From CAZIWJ01 sp964542855 (lineage in GTDB: Bacteria > Bacteroidota > Bacteroidia > Cytophagales > Cyclobacteriaceae): a stretch of 20,363 nt of DNA. The first letter of the stretch is position 1, and every line of letters starts with the position of its first letter. The stretch covers positions 1 through 20,363 of the forward strand of contig CAZIWJ010000038.1 of assembly GCA_964542855.1 (NCBI GenBank), given 5' to 3'. Of this stretch, positions 1 to 8,220 are shown in pieces. The translations under genes and the position numbers were made by a program. The notes beneath the pieces were generated by a model. That model ran no database searches. It saw only the letters and a program-made list of their open reading frames with translations, and was not told where the DNA came from.

Positions 1-26
1 ACTGTAAAAATTGCAATATTATTTCA

Positions 27-50
27 TACTGACAATGATGTTAGTCAGTA
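27..50 (-). terminator. Possible terminator of the thioredoxin-like gene
   Basis: A 7-bp inverted repeat (TACTGAC at 27-33, GTCAGTA at 44-50) lies 56 bp past the stop of the minus-strand thioredoxin-like gene. Read on the minus strand it is followed by an AT-rich stretch containing a run of five T. A second small stem (CGGTA 67-71, TACCG 76-80) lies between it and the gene. The stem is short and the T run is displaced, so this is tentative. Confidence 0.3.
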
Positions 51-105
51 GAGATGCGTTATATTACGGTAATAATACCGGAAAATAAATGTAAGCTCTA
101 TCTGA

Positions 106-666
106 TTATGCGCTCTTCCATTTGATATTACACCCAATGCTGGGTGTTTGATCTGTAGAAATTGTTTTGCCCTCAATTAGCGCATCAAGGGCATTTCGCA
201 TGTCTTTTCCGTTTACGGGTGCATCGTTCTTAGGCCTGGATGCATCGAACTGCCCACGGTAAACCAACTCCCGGTTACCGTTGAAAAGAAAGAAATCGGG
301 TGTACAGGCTGCCTGATAAGCCCGGGCAATATCCTGACTTTCATCATATAAATAGGAAAAAGGAAAGTTACGTTCTTCCGCCAGCTCTTTCATCTTCCCG
401 GGTGAGTCGGCCGGGTATGCTTCTGCATCATTTGAGCTAATGGCTACGAAAGTTATTCCCTGCTGCTGGTATTCCCGGGATACACTGACCAGTTCATTGA
501 GGATATGTAGAACGTAGGGGCAATGGTTGCAAATGAACATTACCAGCAGGCCTTTATCAACGCTCAGGTTAGCCAGTTTAACATTTTTACCGCTCACAGC
601 ATCGGGCAGGCTAAATTCAGGCGCCCGGGTTCCCAGGGGTAACATAGTAGATGGTGTTGCTGACAT
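106..666 (-). CDS. Thioredoxin-fold (AhpC/TSA-like) family protein
   Basis: A 186-residue protein of the thioredoxin-like superfamily. The core is FICNHCPYV, with a CxxC pair at Cys46 and Cys49, placed as in the AhpC/TSA-like 'thioredoxin family' proteins that carry CNHCPY. Just before it is the usual strand region (APEFSLPD at 15-22), and a second thioredoxin-fold segment (TPDFFLFN) lies in the C-terminal half. There is no signal peptide or membrane segment, so it probably acts in the cytoplasm as a thiol oxidoreductase or peroxiredoxin-like enzyme; its substrate cannot be read from sequence. The ATG at 664-666 starts directly before the conserved N-terminus and no better upstream start is visible. 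It is a single-gene unit reading away from the glycosyltransferase. The family call is secure; the exact activity is not. Confidence 0.9.
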   Translation of the reverse strand: MSATPSTMLPLGTRAPEFSLPDAVSGKNVKLANLSVDKGLLVMFICNHCPYVLHILNELVSVSREYQQQGITFVAISSNDAEAYPADSPGKMKELAEERNFPFSYLYDESQDIARAYQAACTPDFFLFNGNRELVYRGQFDASRPKNDAPVNGKDMRNALDALIEGKTISTDQTPSIGCNIKWKSA

Positions 667-686
667 AATTCGTGCTTTTTAGTAAA

Positions 687-742
687 CAATTGGTTCTACC
701 CCGATATACTCATAAAAATGAATCTTAGGTTCAAACCAATTG
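687..742. repeat. 9-bp inverted repeat upstream of the thioredoxin-like gene
   Basis: CAATTGGTT at 687-695 is the exact reverse complement of AACCAATTG at 734-742, with 38 bp between the arms. It lies 21-76 bp upstream of the thioredoxin-like start codon, where it could be an operator pair or a 5' leader stem. The arms are AT-rich, so chance is possible. Confidence 0.35.
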
Positions 743-863
743 ATATTAAAAAAATAGTTCAAATTATTATTAAATTATTACATATTGTTAACATCCACCC
801 GTTCACTTCGTAATAGTTTGTGAATGGTTTAGAAAAAAATATTATTTTATTTACATTTACTTA

Positions 864-885
864 TAATAAGATCCAATTCTTATTA
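864..885 (+). ncRNA. Hairpin, possibly part of a small RNA or leader
   Basis: TAATAAGA (864-871) and TCTTATTA (878-885) form a perfect 8-bp stem with a 6-nt loop. It sits 25 bp before the terminator-type hairpin at 911-942. No gene lies on the plus strand upstream. The two hairpins together could be the 3' end of a short transcript of roughly 100-130 nt, or an attenuator in the leader of the glycosyltransferase gene. No known RNA family was recognised, and the 5' end is unknown. Confidence 0.25.
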
Positions 886-910
886 GCTCTCATACAATAT
901 CCTATGAATC

Positions 911-942
911 AATAAACCCCCTTCGCGTGAAGGGGGTTTATT
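911..942 (+). terminator. Strong intrinsic terminator without an upstream gene
   Basis: A 14-bp perfect stem (911-924 with 929-942) closes on the tetraloop GCGT. Its core is AAACCCCCTTC pairing with GAAGGGGGTTT, followed by ATTTTTG on the plus strand. This is a textbook rho-independent terminator for plus-strand transcription. The only gene to its left reads the other way, so it either ends an unannotated plus-strand transcript or works as an attenuator 69 bp before the glycosyltransferase start. Confidence 0.85.
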
Positions 943-1011
943 TTTGTGCTTTGTCGTTTCCTATTATTCTCCTATCATCGTAGCCAAACGTGTTGTTTAT
1001 TTAAATAGCCT

Positions 1012-1962
1012 ATGAAGATTAGCGGCTTCACTATGGTCAGGAATGCGACCAAACTCTATTACCCTGTTAAACAGTCTATCGCTTCTATTCTGCCCCTGGT
1101 TGATGAGTTTGTTGTTGCCCTTGGGGAAAGTGATCCGGGCGATGACACCCTTCGCGAAATAAAGTCGCTGGGTTCTGATAAAGTAAAAATTATTCCTACC
1201 CGATGGGACCTGGAAAAATACCCGAACGGAACTGAAAACGCTCATCAGACAGATATTGCCAAAGCGGCCTGTTCCGGCGACTGGCTGTTTTACCTGCAGG
1301 CCGATGAAGTGGTACACGAAAAATACCTGCCGGTAATTAAGCAACGTTGCCAGGAATTGTTAACCGATCAGGAAGTTGAAGGGCTCCTGTTCCATTATAT
1401 TCACTTCTGGGGCGACTACGAGCACCACCATCTTACCCATAACTGGTACCCTGAGGAAATTAGGATAATCCGGAACCGGGCCGATATTCACTCCTGGAAA
1501 TCAGCGCAAAGCTTTCGGCGCATTCCCGGTTTCAATTATGTTAATTACCGCCAGGAAGTGGGCACCTATAAATTAAACGTGGCCCGGGTAAACGCGTGGA
1601 TTTATCATTATGGCTGGGTACGCCCTCCGCGATACATGCAAAGTAAAACAAAAGCCCTGGCTACCATCCACAAAGGAGAACAATGGGTTAAGGAACATTA
1701 TGGCGACCAGTTACCCGATTACGATTATGGTCCGCTAAAACTGGCCAGTAAGTTTCAGGGAACTCACCCGACGGTAATGAAAGAGTGGATCGACCAGTTC
1801 AACTGGGCAGATCAGTTGCACGAAAATGGCCCCATTCCGGAATGGCGGCCGCGGATGAAACACGAAACGTTGAAGTATCGGATCCTGATGTTTATAGAGC
1901 AGAAATTGTTACGGGGAAAAATCCTGGGAGGAACTAAAAACTACAGGCTGCTGAAAAAATAA
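1012..1962 (+). CDS. Family 2-like glycosyltransferase
   Basis: A 316-residue soluble protein with a GT-A-type N-terminus: the opening strand KISGFTMVRNA, a variable region, and an acidic LQADE motif (residues 95-99) in the place of the nucleotide-sugar/metal-binding DxD. These features match GT2-like glycosyltransferases, which transfer sugars to surface polysaccharide, lipid or protein acceptors. No membrane helix or signal peptide is seen, so it probably acts at the cytoplasmic face. Donor and acceptor cannot be told. It is a lone gene; no other polysaccharide genes are nearby. The ATG at 1012 starts exactly at the conserved first strand. A strong terminator 69 bp upstream suggests either an independent promoter in 943-1011 or attenuation. 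It converges on pdhB, with 38 bp between the two stop codons. Confidence 0.85.
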   Translation: MKISGFTMVRNATKLYYPVKQSIASILPLVDEFVVALGESDPGDDTLREIKSLGSDKVKIIPTRWDLEKYPNGTENAHQTDIAKAACSGDWLFYLQADEVVHEKYLPVIKQRCQELLTDQEVEGLLFHYIHFWGDYEHHHLTHNWYPEEIRIIRNRADIHSWKSAQSFRRIPGFNYVNYRQEVGTYKLNVARVNAWIYHYGWVRPPRYMQSKTKALATIHKGEQWVKEHYGDQLPDYDYGPLKLASKFQGTHPTVMKEWIDQFNWADQLHENGPIPEWRPRMKHETLKYRILMFIEQKLLRGKILGGTKNYRLLKK

Positions 1963-1966
1963 TAAA

Positions 1967-1988
1967 CACAGGTGTATACACACCTGTG
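1967..1988 (-). terminator. Terminator of pdhB
   Basis: CACAGGTGT (1967-1975) pairs perfectly with ACACCTGTG (1980-1988) around the loop ATAC. Read on the minus strand, after the pdhB stop, it is followed by TTTATTATTTTTT, whose T run lies over the last codons of the glycosyltransferase gene. On the plus strand no T run follows, so it serves pdhB mainly. Confidence 0.75.
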
Positions 1989-2000
1989 CTGAATACAGGG

Positions 2001-2984
2001 TCAGGCGTTGATGTAAAGCACATCTTTAGCTGCCTGAATTGTTTTCTTTGCGTTAGGAAGAATATATTCAATCAGTGTAGGCGCATACGGTAATGGTACA
2101 TCCAGGCTGTTAATTCTTCTGATAGGCGCATCCAGGTAATCGAAAGCGAAGCGTTGAATGTGGTAGGTAATATCTGTTGCAATGCTCGATAAAGGCCAGG
2201 CTTCTTCCACAATAACCAGGCGATTGGTTTTCTTTACTGAATTCACAACCGTTTCATAATCGAGTGGGCGAACAGATCGCAGGTCAATAACCTCAGCCTT
2301 AATGTCATCTTTAGCCAGTTCGTCGGCCGCTTCAAAAGCTACTTTCATCATTTTACCAAATGAAACAATGGTTACGTCAGTACCTTCCCGCTTTACCTGG
2401 GCTTTACCTAACGGCAACAGGTATTCGTCTTCAGGAACTTCGCCCTTATCGCCATACATGAGCTCCGATTCCATGAAAATAACCGGATCATCATCGCGGA
2501 TTGCCGACTTAAGCAGTCCTTTGGCATCGTGGGGATCGCACGGAACAACCACCTTGAGGCCGGGGGTATTAGCATACCAGTTTTCAAAGTTCTGGGAGTG
2601 TTGCGAACTGAGCATACCGGCATTCCCGGTAGGTCCGCGGAAAGTTATCGGCACATTATATTGCCCTCCCGACATCGACATCATTTTCGCTGCTCCATTA
2701 ATGATCTGGTCAATAGCTACCAGCGAGAAATTAAAGGTCATGAACTCAATGATTGGGCGTAAGCCGTTCATGGCCGCACCAATACCAACACCGGTAAAAC
2801 CAAGTTCAGCAATTGGGGTATCAATAACTCTTTCCGGGCCAAAATGATTTAGCATACCCTGGGTTACTTTGTAGGCCCCTTCGTACTCGGCCACTTCTTC
2901 CCCCATTAGGAATACTTCCTTATCCCGCTCCATTTCTTCGGTCATGGCTTCACGGAGGGCTTCTCTGAATTGTATCTCTCTCAT
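2001..2984 (-). CDS. pdhB: Pyruvate dehydrogenase E1 component, beta subunit
   Basis: A 327-residue transketolase-like pyrimidine-binding protein of the E1 beta family. With E1 alpha it forms the thiamine-diphosphate enzyme that decarboxylates pyruvate (or a related 2-oxoacid) and acetylates the lipoyl group of E2. The start MREIQFREALREAM, the block FLMGEEVAEYEGAYKVTQG (25-43), EFMTFNF (80-86), RGPTGNAGMLSSQHSQ (116-131) and the C-terminal IVEEAW are typical of PdhB. The reading frame stays open for 20 codons upstream (to 3044), but that stretch does not resemble the family and the conserved N-terminus begins at the ATG at 2982-2984, so that start was chosen. No E1 alpha, E2 or E3 gene is in the window; a detached pdhB is common in Bacteroidota (general knowledge). 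A branched-chain 2-oxoacid E1 beta is the main alternative. Confidence 0.9.
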   Translation of the reverse strand: MREIQFREALREAMTEEMERDKEVFLMGEEVAEYEGAYKVTQGMLNHFGPERVIDTPIAELGFTGVGIGAAMNGLRPIIEFMTFNFSLVAIDQIINGAAKMMSMSGGQYNVPITFRGPTGNAGMLSSQHSQNFENWYANTPGLKVVVPCDPHDAKGLLKSAIRDDDPVIFMESELMYGDKGEVPEDEYLLPLGKAQVKREGTDVTIVSFGKMMKVAFEAADELAKDDIKAEVIDLRSVRPLDYETVVNSVKKTNRLVIVEEAWPLSSIATDITYHIQRFAFDYLDAPIRRINSLDVPLPYAPTLIEYILPNAKKTIQAAKDVLYINA

Positions 2985-3134
2985 ATTCTTAATGTTGTAG
3001 TAGGTAGTTGTTTTAATTCTGCTTTCGCAACACAAGTATAACAATAAATTGGTTCAATTCATCAGTTCCGGAAACAGGTAGTAGATTGCTTGTAAACCCA
3101 ATTGCAGCATAATGAACCAAAATTTTGGGCAGAA

Positions 3135-3156
3135 ACACCGGCGGGCAACCCGGTGT
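3135..3156 (-). terminator. Possible terminator of the ABC exporter operon
   Basis: ACACCGG (3135-3141) pairs with CCGGTGT (3150-3156) across an 8-nt GC-rich loop, 8 bp past the stop of the adaptor gene. On the minus strand it is followed by TTCTGCCCAAAATTTT, a weak and late T run. Position favours a terminator; the tail is poor. Confidence 0.45.
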
Positions 3157-3164
3157 AAAACTGC

Positions 3165-4256
3165 TCAACTTTCTTCTACCGTTAAGTTACTTTTTATTTT
3201 TTCGTTCTTTTGTAAGCCGTTAAGGATTTCAATATTAATACCGTCGGAAAGGCCGGTTTTTACCGACCGCTTTTCAAATTCCTGCGGGCTAACCTCAACT
3301 TCCACAAACTGGGAGTCATCTTCGAAGATCAGGGTACTTTCCTTAATAGCCAGTACGCTATCTTTCCGTTCCAGCACAATGTCTGCATTGGCACTGTACC
3401 CCGAACGAAGCGTTACGTCATCACTCTGCTGCACGGCTGCCTTAATTTCAAACTGAATGGCCCCTTCTTCTTCCACGCCTTTGGGAGAAATAAACTCGAG
3501 TTCAGCTGCAAACCGCTCCTGGTCGATGGCCCCTACGTTAAGCAGCAGTTCCATTCCTTCGGAAAGTTTGCCCACTTCCGATTCATCAACTTTTCCCTCG
3601 AATATCAAGTCGCTCATGTCGGCAATGAGCGCAATGGTTGTTCCGTCGTTGAAATTGTTACTCTGTATCACCACATCGCCTTCTTCCACCGGAATATCCA
3701 GCAGCGTACCATCTACGGTTGCACGAACCAGGTTGGCAACGTTGTTCGACTTACTGGAAGCACCTTCCCTGATTACCTGCAAATTTTCACGGGCTGCGGC
3801 CAGTTCCTGTTCGGCTAATTTGAAGTCGAGAAGAAAGCGGTTGTATTCCTGTTGGGAAATTACCTGCTGGTTGTATAGTTTTTTTTGCCGCTCCAGCTCC
3901 TGCTTGGCATTGTTAAAATTAATTCTGGCGGTCTCCACGCTGGCCTCCGCCCGGCTTACCGATACTGCATCGGGAACAATTTTAATTTTAGCCAGGAGCT
4001 GTCCGGTTTCCACTTTATCGCCCGGTACCACGTATAATTTCTCTACAATACCGGGCACCTGCGACTTCACTTCTGTTTCCTTTCGGGGTACAATTGAGCC
4101 GGTTGCCACGGTTTTTTTAACAATGTTGGTTATGAATGGCGATTCTGTTTGATAAACCACCGGTTTCTCCACCGATTTTTGGTACAGGAAGTAACCGGTA
4201 CCAATAAAGCTGGTAACAATAAGAATAATAAGAATGGTAATGAGTACACGCTTCAT
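3165..4256 (-). CDS. MacA/HlyD-type periplasmic adaptor of an ABC exporter
   Basis: A 363-residue membrane fusion protein. It has an N-terminal inner-membrane anchor (about 4-25), a split lipoyl/biotinyl-type domain (VATGSIVPRKETEVKSQVPG at 50-69 through about 92, resuming at about 176-200 with RATVDGTLL), an intervening coiled-coil hairpin rich in E/Q/K/L (about 100-165), then beta-barrel and membrane-proximal segments. Such proteins bridge an inner-membrane transporter to a TolC channel. It is the last gene of the five-gene operon, 11 bp after the second permease, so it most likely couples those permeases to the TolC protein encoded at 5543-6934. RND-type adaptors share this architecture, but the neighbouring ATPase and FtsX permeases make the MacA role more likely. 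The transported substrate is unknown. Confidence 0.9.
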   Translation of the reverse strand: MKRVLITILIILIVTSFIGTGYFLYQKSVEKPVVYQTESPFITNIVKKTVATGSIVPRKETEVKSQVPGIVEKLYVVPGDKVETGQLLAKIKIVPDAVSVSRAEASVETARINFNNAKQELERQKKLYNQQVISQQEYNRFLLDFKLAEQELAAARENLQVIREGASSKSNNVANLVRATVDGTLLDIPVEEGDVVIQSNNFNDGTTIALIADMSDLIFEGKVDESEVGKLSEGMELLLNVGAIDQERFAAELEFISPKGVEEEGAIQFEIKAAVQQSDDVTLRSGYSANADIVLERKDSVLAIKESTLIFEDDSQFVEVEVSPQEFEKRSVKTGLSDGINIEILNGLQKNEKIKSNLTVEES

Positions 4257-4267
4257 AAATGGGTTAG

Positions 4268-5533
4268 TTATTCAGTTCGAATGGCTTCAATAGGATTAAT
4301 GGCTGCTGCCCGGCGGGCCGGTAGCCAGCCTGCCAGTAACCCGCCAAATACAAGGATGAACAAAGACGACAAGGCTACCTGTATGCTTACTTCGGGTTGA
4401 TCGAACATACCGGTACTTCCGGCCTGGCCAACAAAATAGGCTATGGCTTCTACCAGGGCCAGCCCAACCAGCAAGCCCACGTAACCTGCAATTAATACAA
4501 TAACCGTTGATTCCTGCAGAATCAGGGAAATCACCGAGAAAGGGGTAGCTCCGATAGCTTTCCGGATGCCTATTTCGCGGGTTCTTTCCCGCACTACAAT
4601 CAGCATAATATTGCTTACCCCGATAATCCCGGCCAGCAGCGTACCGATTCCCACAATCCAGACAAATATTTTTATCCCGGCAAACAGGCCGGTAATTTTC
4701 TGAAATTCCCTTTGAGCATTAAAACTCCGGATAGCTGCTTCATCATCCGGGTGCACTTTTTTTAACCCGCGCATCACCTGCTTAAATTCTTTTTCGGCGA
4801 GTGAAGCCGGGACTCCTTCTTTAGCCAGTACAGCAAAAGAACTTACCTCGTTCCCGTAATTAAACGCCTGGGAAAAAGTAGTAAAGGGCACTACGATTTG
4901 GCGGGTTTCATTGTCGGCCCTTTCGCCGTCCTGCAGGGTAGTTGTTACGCCTACCACCTGGAAGTAGATACCGTTTAACCGGATGTAAGAGCCAATAACT
5001 TCTTCGTCGGGTTCGTACAATTCTTCTACTACCCCGGTACCAATTACTGCCACCTTACGTTTATCTTCAATATCAATCGGGTTCACGTAGCGGCCTTCCA
5101 GCATGGGAAGTTTTCGTATCTGAATCATTTTCGGGTAGTGCCCTTCAACCCGGAAGCCGCCGGTTTTATTTTTTCGTTTTACCGAGTAGCTACCCCGCCA
5201 ACCTCCCAGGCGGTTCTGGGGTAAAATTAAGTTTGAAAGTTTCGTTTTTACTCTTACCGCCTGCAGGTCTTCGGTGGTAAAGTCTACTCGTTTACCCGGC
5301 GTAAAGCCCTTGTAGGGCATGGTAGTACGCTGCCCCCACACAAAGTACATGTTAGAAGCGAGGCCAGAAAATTCCTGGTAAACGCCTTTTTCCAGTCCTC
5401 GTCCTACTCCCAGCAGAACCAGTAGCATGAAAATACCCCAGTACACCCCGAACATGGTAAGAAAAGTACGTAAAGGATTTTTTCTGATAGTAGCCCATAT
5501 TTCCTGCCACTTATCTAAATCTACTAATGCCAT
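4268..5533 (-). CDS. MacB-like ABC exporter permease (second copy)
   Basis: A 421-residue permease of the MacB/FtsX superfamily. After a short amphipathic N-terminus (DLDKWQEIWATIRKNPLRTF) comes the first helix (about 22-45), a large periplasmic domain, then three C-terminal helices (about 285-315, 340-372 and 388-410). The loop after the second helix carries RERTREIGIRKAIGAT, the hallmark of MacB-type permeases, and the C-terminus has PARRAAAINPIEAIRTE. Unlike E. coli MacB there is no fused ATPase domain; the ATPase is at 8221-8913. It is clearly paralogous to the permease at 6963-8210 (same N-terminal, REIGIRKAIGAT and PAR-AA blocks), suggesting duplication and a heterodimeric transporter. 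It lies 9 bp after the TolC gene. It probably works by the mechanotransmission mechanism known for MacB, moving substrate from the periplasm out through TolC. Confidence 0.92.
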   Translation of the reverse strand: MALVDLDKWQEIWATIRKNPLRTFLTMFGVYWGIFMLLVLLGVGRGLEKGVYQEFSGLASNMYFVWGQRTTMPYKGFTPGKRVDFTTEDLQAVRVKTKLSNLILPQNRLGGWRGSYSVKRKNKTGGFRVEGHYPKMIQIRKLPMLEGRYVNPIDIEDKRKVAVIGTGVVEELYEPDEEVIGSYIRLNGIYFQVVGVTTTLQDGERADNETRQIVVPFTTFSQAFNYGNEVSSFAVLAKEGVPASLAEKEFKQVMRGLKKVHPDDEAAIRSFNAQREFQKITGLFAGIKIFVWIVGIGTLLAGIIGVSNIMLIVVRERTREIGIRKAIGATPFSVISLILQESTVIVLIAGYVGLLVGLALVEAIAYFVGQAGSTGMFDQPEVSIQVALSSLFILVFGGLLAGWLPARRAAAINPIEAIRTE

Positions 5534-5542
5534 AGCTGGTTC

Positions 5543-6934
5543 TTATTGCTGTTCCGTATTTATTCCTTTACCCCGGTAGAAATCGAGCAGCTTGCGGCGC
5601 AGGTATAAATTGTATTTATTCCTAATCAGGTCAGTGCGGGCCGCGTTCAGGCTGTTCTGCTCCTGGTTGTAGGTGATGGCATCGGTTGCCCCGAGGTTAA
5701 ACCGCTTTTTCGTGTTCTCAAAAGAAGCTTCCAGGGCTTTTACCTGCTCCTGTGTACCTGCGTATCGCTTGCGGGCCAAACTGGCATCGAGGTAAGCCTG
5801 TTCAATAGTTTGGCGCAGGTCATTTCTAATCCTTTCTTCGTTAATCCGTGCCCGTTCCAGCCTCACCCGGGCGTTGCCCACTGCAGACCGGACCTGCAGG
5901 TTATTGAATATAGGCACATTAAGTTGCAACCCGATAAACCGGTTAAAGTTAAAATCGAGTTGGTTGAAGTACGTAGTTTCCTTGAACTGCGGGTTACCGT
6001 TCTCATCTCTTCCGTCTGGAATAACATCGGGCGCTACACTGGAATAGCGAGAACCAATACCCCCAAAGGCCGATAAAGTGGGGTAGGAATCGGCCCGGGC
6101 TATTTCTATTCCGTAACGCGCACTTTCAATCTGGTATCGCGCAAACCGTACCGAAGGTTGAAACTGCAGGGCTTCATCGTATATGCTGGTAGAAGAAAGT
6201 TGTTCCAGGGTATTTTCTTCCACGTTCACTTCGGGCACTACAATTTCAATAGCATCACCGGCCGGAATAATCATCAGCTGTTTCAGGCGCAATTTCGACA
6301 AGTCCAGGTTGTTTTCAGCGTCAATAACTGCTACTTCATTGCTGGCTCGCTGGGCTTCCAGTTGTAACAGGTCGGCGGCAGGTAAAACGCCGGCATCTAC
6401 CTGTTTGCGAGTGCGGTCTAATTGCAGTACTGTACTGGCCAGGGTTAACTCGGCATTAGCCAGGATTTCCCGGTCGAACAAAATCTGGGCATAAGCCTGG
6501 GTTACCTGCAGTGCTACATCGTACTGAGTGCGTTTCACCCGGGTTTGGGAAGCCGACAGGTCCAGTTCACTTTGTTTCACCTGGTAATGCTGGCTCAGGT
6601 TATTAAACAGCACAACGTTAGCGTTCAATCCGTAGGTCTGGCTGGTTACCGGGTCTTCAATGAACTGGTTGGTGAAGTCGTTAATGGAACGGCCTACACT
6701 GTAGCTTACCCTCGTATTGGCATTAACTGATGGAAGCCGGTTAGCCTGGGCCTGGTGCATGGCCAGTTGGTTACTTCTCACCTGCTGTCGGGTATCTTTT
6801 ACATCCAGGTTATTCTGGTTTGCAATATCAATACATTGCTTTAAGTTAAGCACCTGTGGTCGCTGCAACTGGGCCATACCCTGCAAAGAAATGAGGAGTA
6901 AAACCGAGGTCAGCGTAAGTCTGAAAAAGAACAT
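5543..6934 (-). CDS. TolC family outer-membrane efflux protein
   Basis: A 463-residue TolC-like protein with a Sec signal peptide (FRLTLTSVLLLISLQGMA, probable cleavage after Ala21). The mature start LKQCIDIANQNNLDVKD is the classic OEP repeat opening, and a second OEP half follows with long helices rich in A, R, Q and N, ending near NLYLRRKLLDFYRG. TolC proteins form trimeric channels that cross the outer membrane and dock to adaptor proteins. The gene sits between the two permeases (28 bp after one, 9 bp before the other), so this channel is dedicated to the exporter encoded here. Its length is close to the family norm and no truncation is seen. Confidence 0.93.
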   Translation of the reverse strand: MFFFRLTLTSVLLLISLQGMAQLQRPQVLNLKQCIDIANQNNLDVKDTRQQVRSNQLAMHQAQANRLPSVNANTRVSYSVGRSINDFTNQFIEDPVTSQTYGLNANVVLFNNLSQHYQVKQSELDLSASQTRVKRTQYDVALQVTQAYAQILFDREILANAELTLASTVLQLDRTRKQVDAGVLPAADLLQLEAQRASNEVAVIDAENNLDLSKLRLKQLMIIPAGDAIEIVVPEVNVEENTLEQLSSTSIYDEALQFQPSVRFARYQIESARYGIEIARADSYPTLSAFGGIGSRYSSVAPDVIPDGRDENGNPQFKETTYFNQLDFNFNRFIGLQLNVPIFNNLQVRSAVGNARVRLERARINEERIRNDLRQTIEQAYLDASLARKRYAGTQEQVKALEASFENTKKRFNLGATDAITYNQEQNSLNAARTDLIRNKYNLYLRRKLLDFYRGKGINTEQQ

Positions 6935-6962
6935 AATACTTCTTACTATTAATTGGGTTAGA

Positions 6963-8210
6963 TTAGTCGTCCCGAAGGGCTACTACGGGTTTTACTTTGG
7001 CGGCACTACGAGCCGGAAAAAATCCGGCCAGTGCGCCGGAAAAAACCAGTAATCCTGTAGCAAATAATGCAGTTTGAAAACTGATTTCAGGGTTTCTGAA
7101 GAGTCCAACATCCCCATCGGCCAACGACAACGCATAGTCTGTTAACTCTATCACCCCTACCCCAAAAAGTAAGCCGATATAGCCGGCTACCAGGGTAATA
7201 AAAATAGATTCCTGCAGCACAAGGCTGATAATTGAGCCCGGGGTTGCTCCAATGGCTTTTCGAATTCCAATTTCCTTCGTTCGTTCCTTTACTACAATGA
7301 GCATAATATTACTCACGCCCACTATACCTGCCAGAATCGTACTTACGCCTACTACTGCTACAAAAATATTGATATTCCTGATCAGCCCGATTATGCGCTC
7401 AAAAGCTTCATAAACATTCCGTACCCGTATGGCCGCCTCATCGGCCGGCGATATGTCGTGTCGGCTGTAGAGCAATTCTTCCACTTGGCTGGTAATCCGG
7501 TTGCTTTCAGCCAGCGTGGCTGCTCCAATGGTAAAAGCCATCATGCCAATTTTTTTTCCTTCTCCGTAAGCCTTCTGTGCAGTAGAGATAGGGATGTAAA
7601 TATCATCGGCCTCGCCTTCATTACCAATATCATCGAAAACGCCCACTACCTTGAACTGAACCCCGTTTACGTTGATCCATTTACCAATAGGGTCTACACT
7701 ATTTTTAAATAGAATGTCTGCTACCTTATTACCAATAGCGATTACCTTACGGTTTTCATTTACATCTTTAGTGTTCACGTATCGCCCCCTGATTACGGTA
7801 TTTTTTTCCAGGTGCATATGATCGGGATGTACGCCCACTACCGAAAATGAAGAGTAATTATTCTTGTATCGCACAACCCGATTACCGGAAACATACACCC
7901 GGGCGGTGATAAACTCCACCTCCGGAATTTTTTCACTTACATACTCCAGGTCTTCGTTGGTCATGCGTATCCATCTTCCCGGTTGCCGGCCATTGTAAGG
8001 AATCGACGTTTTATTTGGGTATACCCAGATGCTGTTCATGGCGTCATCGCGGAAAGAATATTCTACTCCGTTCTGTAGCCCGGAACCGGCTCCGAGTAAT
8101 AATACCAGCATAAAAATTCCCCAGCCTACGCTAAAAGCAGTAAGAAACGTACGAAGTTTATTCTGCCGGATGGTATAAAAAATTTCCTGCCATTTATCTA
8201 AATCAAACAT
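6963..8210 (-). CDS. MacB-like ABC exporter permease (first copy)
   Basis: A 415-residue MacB/FtsX-type permease: N-terminal FDLDKWQEIFYTIRQNKLRT, first helix at about 20-44, a periplasmic domain with the usual VVGV and GRYVN blocks, then three C-terminal helices. The cytoplasmic loop reads KERTKEIGIRKAIGATPGS, and the end is PARSAAKVKPVVALRDD. It lacks an ATPase domain and follows the ATPase gene by 10 bp. It aligns along its length by eye with the 421-residue permease at 4268-5533, so the operon encodes two different half-transporters that could pair on one ATPase dimer. Alternatively each could form its own homodimer; sequence cannot settle this. Confidence 0.92.
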   Translation of the reverse strand: MFDLDKWQEIFYTIRQNKLRTFLTAFSVGWGIFMLVLLLGAGSGLQNGVEYSFRDDAMNSIWVYPNKTSIPYNGRQPGRWIRMTNEDLEYVSEKIPEVEFITARVYVSGNRVVRYKNNYSSFSVVGVHPDHMHLEKNTVIRGRYVNTKDVNENRKVIAIGNKVADILFKNSVDPIGKWINVNGVQFKVVGVFDDIGNEGEADDIYIPISTAQKAYGEGKKIGMMAFTIGAATLAESNRITSQVEELLYSRHDISPADEAAIRVRNVYEAFERIIGLIRNINIFVAVVGVSTILAGIVGVSNIMLIVVKERTKEIGIRKAIGATPGSIISLVLQESIFITLVAGYIGLLFGVGVIELTDYALSLADGDVGLFRNPEISFQTALFATGLLVFSGALAGFFPARSAAKVKPVVALRDD

Positions 8211-8220
8211 GATAAAAGGG

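Larger units (their letters stand above)
667..1011. other. Intergenic region between divergent genes, with hairpins
   Basis: This 345-bp, strongly AT-rich gap separates the divergent thioredoxin-like and glycosyltransferase genes, so it should hold promoters for both. No convincing Bacteroidota -33/-7 pair (TTG, TAnnTTTG) was found; the nearest is AGTTTG at 815-820. It contains a 9-bp inverted repeat (687-742), an 8-bp hairpin (864-885) and a strong terminator-like hairpin (911-942). A 31-codon ORF (718-813, +) is present but has no support beyond being open. Confidence 0.6.

Noticed and set aside
718..813. 31-codon plus-strand ORF in the gap upstream of the terminator at 911-942
   Set aside because: Lysine/isoleucine-rich content matches the local AT bias; no promoter, homology or conserved motif supports it. 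If a transcript exists here it is better read as non-coding.
2985..3044. 20-residue N-terminal extension of pdhB
   Set aside because: The extension does not resemble E1 beta proteins, whose conserved N-terminus starts at the ATG at 2984.
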